NCBI GenBank assembly: GCA_031383555.1
Contig: JANMZR010000380.1
Span: 1 to 9,132, forward strand
Direction of reading: 5' to 3'
Origin: JANMZR01 sp031383555
GTDB taxonomy: Bacteria; Bacteroidota; Bacteroidia; Cytophagales; Spirosomataceae
DNA: 9,132 bases
Shown here: positions 5,928-9,132 of the stretch, piece after piece
Numbering within the stretch: position 1 is the first letter of the stretch
How the letters are laid out: each line of letters begins with the position of its first letter
Position numbers and translations under genes: made by a program
Notes under the pieces: model-generated
Seen by the model: the letters and a program-made list of their open reading frames with translations, nothing else
Told to the model about the DNA's origin: nothing
Databases searched by the model: none

Positions 5928-6025
5928 TTTATATTTTAGCAAAATGCTGAATAATTATTAAAAAAATTTGTAAAAAATAACAGGATTCAGCCCTATACAA
6001 ATCTATTTTATTGAAATAATTCAAA

Positions 6026-6769
6026 ATGATTAAACTTGAAAAAATAGCTACAAAGCCTTCCGATGAGTTTTCAAAGAAAGAATGCACTAAAGACTTGATT
6101 AGCTTTAAAAAAAAGCTCTTTGAATTGCAAAATGTTTTTTATGCCGACAGTCGTTTTGCCTTACTCATTATTCTTCAAGGGGTTGATACATCGGGTAAAG
6201 ACGGCGTTATTCGTCATGTGATGACCTGCATGAACCCAATGGGCGTAAATGTAAAATCTTTTAAACAACCCACCAAAGAAGAATTGAAACACGATTTTCT
6301 ATGGCGTATTTTTCCGCATTTTCCCGCAAAAGGCATGATAGAGGTATTTAATCGCTCTTATTATGAAGATATTCTTGTGCCTTTTATGGAAGAAACCCTT
6401 ACAAAAGACTGTCTTTTACAAAGATGTCAATTAATAAATGGGCTGGAGCAGCATCTTGAAAAAAGTAATATTCATGTCTTGAAATTTTTTCTAAATTTAT
6501 CAAAAGAAGAACAAGCATTACGGATAAAAGAACGCCTGACTGACAGGCACAAGCAATGGAAATATACAAAGGAAGATACAGTTGCAGCAGATAAATGGGC
6601 GGAATATCAGGAGGCCTATCAATTGATTATTAATAAATGCAGTAAACAGGCATGGCATATTATACCTTCAGATAAAAAATGGTACCGCAATTATGCGGTT
6701 GCAAAAATCATCACGAATTATCTTGAATCACTTCATTTAAAATATAATTCTGAAGAAACGCTTAAATAA
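6026..6769 (+). CDS. ppk2: PPK2-family polyphosphate:nucleotide phosphotransferase
   Basis: 247 residues, a complete single-domain PPK2. The enzyme moves phosphate between polyphosphate and nucleotides in the cytoplasm. Walker A is GVDTSGKDG (52-60), and Walker B is the FNRSYYED block (108-115). A basic lid follows with R167, R170 and DRHKQWK (173-179), then the conserved W191, EYQEAY stretch. GKDG plus NPMGVNVKSFKQPT and HDFLWR resemble class III enzymes, which can phosphorylate both AMP and ADP; the class assignment is inference from motifs. The ATG follows AATAATTCAAA with no Shine-Dalgarno, and an inverted TTGAA/TTCAA (6011-6024) lies just before it. The stop TAA is directly followed by the ATG of the next gene, so the two are almost certainly co-transcribed and likely translationally coupled. 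Polyphosphate could supply ATP to the pump encoded next. Confidence 0.93.
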   Translation: MIKLEKIATKPSDEFSKKECTKDLISFKKKLFELQNVFYADSRFALLIILQGVDTSGKDGVIRHVMTCMNPMGVNVKSFKQPTKEELKHDFLWRIFPHFPAKGMIEVFNRSYYEDILVPFMEETLTKDCLLQRCQLINGLEQHLEKSNIHVLKFFLNLSKEEQALRIKERLTDRHKQWKYTKEDTVAADKWAEYQEAYQLIINKCSKQAWHIIPSDKKWYRNYAVAKIITNYLESLHLKYNSEETLK

Positions 6770-9132
6770 ATGGACAATATGTTCACAGATTTCACTTTTC
6801 ATGCTACAACAGTTGAAGAAGCCACAACTTCGTTGAAAAGTGATGTGGAGAAAGGATTGACCTCAATTCAAGTAAAAGAGCGAATTGAACAATTTGGTCT
6901 AAACACTATCACTGAAGAAAAACCCATTAGCCTTTTTCAGATTTTATTCAGTCAATTCAAAAGCCCGATTGTTTTATTGTTGCTTTTTGCAGCAGGTATG
7001 TCCTTTTGGTTCAAAGAATGGTTGGATGGGACTGCCATTGTTTGCGTCATATTTATTAATGCGGCTATTGGTTTTTATATGGAATTTAAAGCCCAAGTAT
7101 CAATGCTTGCTCTAAAAAAAATGTCGGCAGTTCCTGCAAAAGTATTGCGTGAAGGAAAGTTGACTGAAATCAATGCCGTAGAAATTGTAGTGGGTGATAT
7201 TGTATTTGTGGATGCAGGCGATTTGATACCCATAGATGGTAAAATTGTGCGTTCCACTCAATTGCTGATTGATGAGTCTGCCTTGACGGGCGAATCCGTA
7301 TCTATTGAAAAAGAAATGGGGGTATTGCCTGAAAATACGATTTTGGGCGACCGTACCAATATGGTTTTAAAAGGAACTTATGTTTTTAAAGGCAATGCTT
7401 ACATATTGGTCTGTTCGACTGGAATGCAAACAGAATTGGGTAAAATTGCCAGTTTAGTTCAAACATCAGACCAAGCCGCTACGCCTTTAGAAAAGAAATT
7501 AGATGTATTTAGTAAAAAGTTGATTAAAATAACGGTGGGTTTGGTGGTGCTGATTTTTTTTGTAGGATTGCTGAATGGGCAACATTTTATGGAAATGCTG
7601 GAAACGTCAATTGCATTGGCGGTGGCGGCTATTCCAGAAGGCTTACCTATTGTGGTGACAATGTCGTTGGCACAAGGGATGTTGAAATTAGCTCGCCACA
7701 AGGTGATTGTTAAAAAACTATCAGCCGTAGAAACATTAGGCGGTACAAATGTGATTTGCACCGACAAAACAGGTACGCTTACCCAAAATAAAATGGAAGT
7801 GGTTGTAATTAAGACCCCCTCTCTAAATTGGCAAAAAGATATTGATACTAAAGGAAATAAAGAACAGCTTAAATTAATAAACCAAGGTTTTATTCTATGC
7901 AATACCGCCAATCTTGAAATAGCGGATAATGAAACAAAAGAAATAGGCGACCCACTTGAAATTGCTTTATTAAGATTTGCTCGACTACAAGGAGAAGATA
8001 TTACTACAATACGTACCCAATTCAATAAAAAAGGGGAGATACCTTTTTCAAGCGAAACGAAAATTATGGCAACGCTGCATGAACAAGGCGGTTTATTTGT
8101 CACCATTGCCAAAGGTGCCTTGGAAGAGTTGTTGCCAAAATGCACCCATATTTTGGAAAACGATACCGTTCCAATGGATAAAACAAAACAAGATTATTGG
8201 ATAAAAGAAGCAGATATATTGGCAGCCGCTGGTCATCGAATGATTGCCATAGCGTATCGGTATGACAAAGTTGAAACTACTTTATCAACAGAAAATCTTG
8301 TATTCTTAGGTTTAATAGGCATGATTGACCCACCACGACCAGAAGTAAAAGCGGCTATTGATGAGTGCAAAACCGCTGGCATTAAAGTAGTGATGATTAC
8401 TGGCGACCACCCGACTACCGCACAATATATAGGTATGCAATTAGGCATTACAGAAGAGGGTGGAGATGTAATGAATGGCAAAGATATGAACCGCTATGAG
8501 GATTTGACCAAAGTTGATAAACAGAAGTGGCTGAATACATGTGTTTTTGCCAGGGTAGATCCCAAACACAAGTTGGATTTAGTCAGAGTTTTTCAAGAAA
8601 AAGGTTATGTTGTTGGCATGACGGGCGACGGGGTAAACGATGCACCGGCCATAAAAAAGGCAGATATTGGTATTGCAATGGGCCAGCGTGGAACGCAAGT
8701 GGCACAAGAAGTGTCAGATATGGTTTTAAAGGACGATTCTTTCAAATCTATAGTAGTGGCTATCCGGCAAGGGCGTGTAATTATTGAAAACGTTAAAAAA
8801 TTTGTCACTTTTCTATTGTCTTGCAATTTGAGTGAATTATTAGTCATTGCTGTAGCTGCCATTATGAACTTGCACTTTCAAATGCTGCCACTTCAAATAC
8901 TTTTCATAAATATCATTACAGATGTATTGCCTGCATTGGCATTAGGGGTAACAAAAGGCGATGAAAATGTGATGAAAACAAAACCCTTGAAGGCTTCTGT
9001 ACCTATTATTGATAAAAATCGATGGAAATTAATCTTTTTTTATGCCATTGTTATGGCGAGTGTCTGTACCACAGGTGTTTTATTAAATCACTATTTGTAC
9101 CATAAAAATGATGCTTGGGATACGGCTATTTG
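6770..9132 (+). CDS. P2A calcium-type cation-transporting ATPase, 3' end cut by the window
   Basis: 787 residues are visible, with no stop before the window edge; the family usually reaches about 830-900. The protein has an N-terminal cation-ATPase domain (about 1-50), TGES at 173-176, PEGLP with E290 in the fourth helix, phosphorylated D332 in DKTGT, the nucleotide-binding KGA at 448-450, TGDH at 544-547 and TGDGVNDAP at 618-626. N686 and E689 in helix five and N714, T717 and D718 in helix six match the calcium ligands of SERCA (N768, E771, N796, T799, D800) with the same spacing, so Ca2+ is the best-supported substrate. It should export the ion across the inner membrane. The ATG abuts the PPK2 stop codon; a second ATG lies three codons later. 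There is no frameshift over the visible length. Confidence 0.93.
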   Translation, partial: MDNMFTDFTFHATTVEEATTSLKSDVEKGLTSIQVKERIEQFGLNTITEEKPISLFQILFSQFKSPIVLLLLFAAGMSFWFKEWLDGTAIVCVIFINAAIGFYMEFKAQVSMLALKKMSAVPAKVLREGKLTEINAVEIVVGDIVFVDAGDLIPIDGKIVRSTQLLIDESALTGESVSIEKEMGVLPENTILGDRTNMVLKGTYVFKGNAYILVCSTGMQTELGKIASLVQTSDQAATPLEKKLDVFSKKLIKITVGLVVLIFFVGLLNGQHFMEMLETSIALAVAAIPEGLPIVVTMSLAQGMLKLARHKVIVKKLSAVETLGGTNVICTDKTGTLTQNKMEVVVIKTPSLNWQKDIDTKGNKEQLKLINQGFILCNTANLEIADNETKEIGDPLEIALLRFARLQGEDITTIRTQFNKKGEIPFSSETKIMATLHEQGGLFVTIAKGALEELLPKCTHILENDTVPMDKTKQDYWIKEADILAAAGHRMIAIAYRYDKVETTLSTENLVFLGLIGMIDPPRPEVKAAIDECKTAGIKVVMITGDHPTTAQYIGMQLGITEEGGDVMNGKDMNRYEDLTKVDKQKWLNTCVFARVDPKHKLDLVRVFQEKGYVVGMTGDGVNDAPAIKKADIGIAMGQRGTQVAQEVSDMVLKDDSFKSIVVAIRQGRVIIENVKKFVTFLLSCNLSELLVIAVAAIMNLHFQMLPLQILFINIITDVLPALALGVTKGDENVMKTKPLKASVPIIDKNRWKLIFFYAIVMASVCTTGVLLNHYLYHKNDAWDTAI

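Larger units (their letters stand above)
5283..6025. other. 743-base decayed intergenic region
   Basis: No intact gene is seen between the kinase and the polyphosphate kinase. The stretch holds a frameshifted copy of part of the secreted-protein gene (5349-5519), a hairpin-rich segment (5497-5560), a broken frame of unknown family (5593-5805), a pair of related inverted hairpins (5767-5838), two copies of a GGTCAC...AACATAG motif and an AT-rich leader to the next gene. It looks like a scar left by insertions and deletions. No convincing Bacteroidota promoter (TTTG...TAnnTTTG) could be fixed in front of 6026. Confidence 0.6.

Noticed and set aside
5967..5998. Promoter for ppk2 (TTTG at 5967 with TATACA at 5994)
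   Set aside because: Spacing is acceptable, but the second element does not fit the Bacteroidota TAnnTTTG consensus, and the AT-rich context makes chance matches likely.
7459..8145. 228-codon open frame on the minus strand
   Set aside because: It lies wholly inside the calcium-type ATPase, antisense to its P and N domains. Its translation has no motif and is rich in Ser, Asn and Ile, as expected of a shadow frame.
1..9132. CRISPR array, tRNA, rRNA or replication origin
   Set aside because: No regularly spaced direct repeats, cloverleaf, conserved rRNA segment or DnaA-box/iteron cluster was seen.

Overview
The window looks like an accessory, metal- and stress-related region of a Bacteroidota chromosome or plasmid. 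The reasons are AT-rich genes, few Shine-Dalgarno sequences, a hairpin-rich intergenic repeat of a kind I associate with this phylum, and a CopA-type ATPase with N-terminal CPMH...CxxCGM domains instead of ferredoxin-like HMA domains. The species cannot be named from the sequence. All supported genes lie on the + strand. I see no rRNA, tRNA, CRISPR array or intact transposase.

Left part (1-3572): a REP-like repeat is followed by a probable copper-handling cluster. It holds a 37-residue free-standing heavy-metal-binding domain (155-268), a Cu(I) P1B-type ATPase (367-2658), a secreted Cys/His-containing protein (2687-3127), a small Met/Lys-rich protein of uncertain integrity (3231-3428) and a 38-residue single-span membrane protein (3456-3572). 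A perfect 12-bp hairpin (303-331) sits between the mini-domain gene and the ATPase and covers the longest possible ATPase start, which favours the start at 367.

Middle (3669-5282): an ABC1/AarF/UbiB-family atypical kinase is visibly richer in GC than its neighbours (hand counts of single 60-base lines give 53% against 30-33%), so it probably has a separate origin. Next comes 743 bases with no intact gene (5283-6025). This stretch holds a decayed second copy of the secreted-protein gene, a second broken reading frame of unknown family, several perfect hairpins, and short repeats that may be remnants of insertion-sequence ends. The intact and decayed copies of the secreted-protein gene thus lie on either side of the kinase.

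Right part (6026-9132): a PPK2-family polyphosphate kinase is followed with zero intergenic bases by a P2A (SERCA-like) calcium-type ATPase that runs off the window. The pair suggests coupling between polyphosphate-driven nucleotide phosphorylation and cation export. The most interesting system-level idea is that the window joins copper detoxification, polyphosphate metabolism and calcium-type transport; the functional link between the halves is inference.
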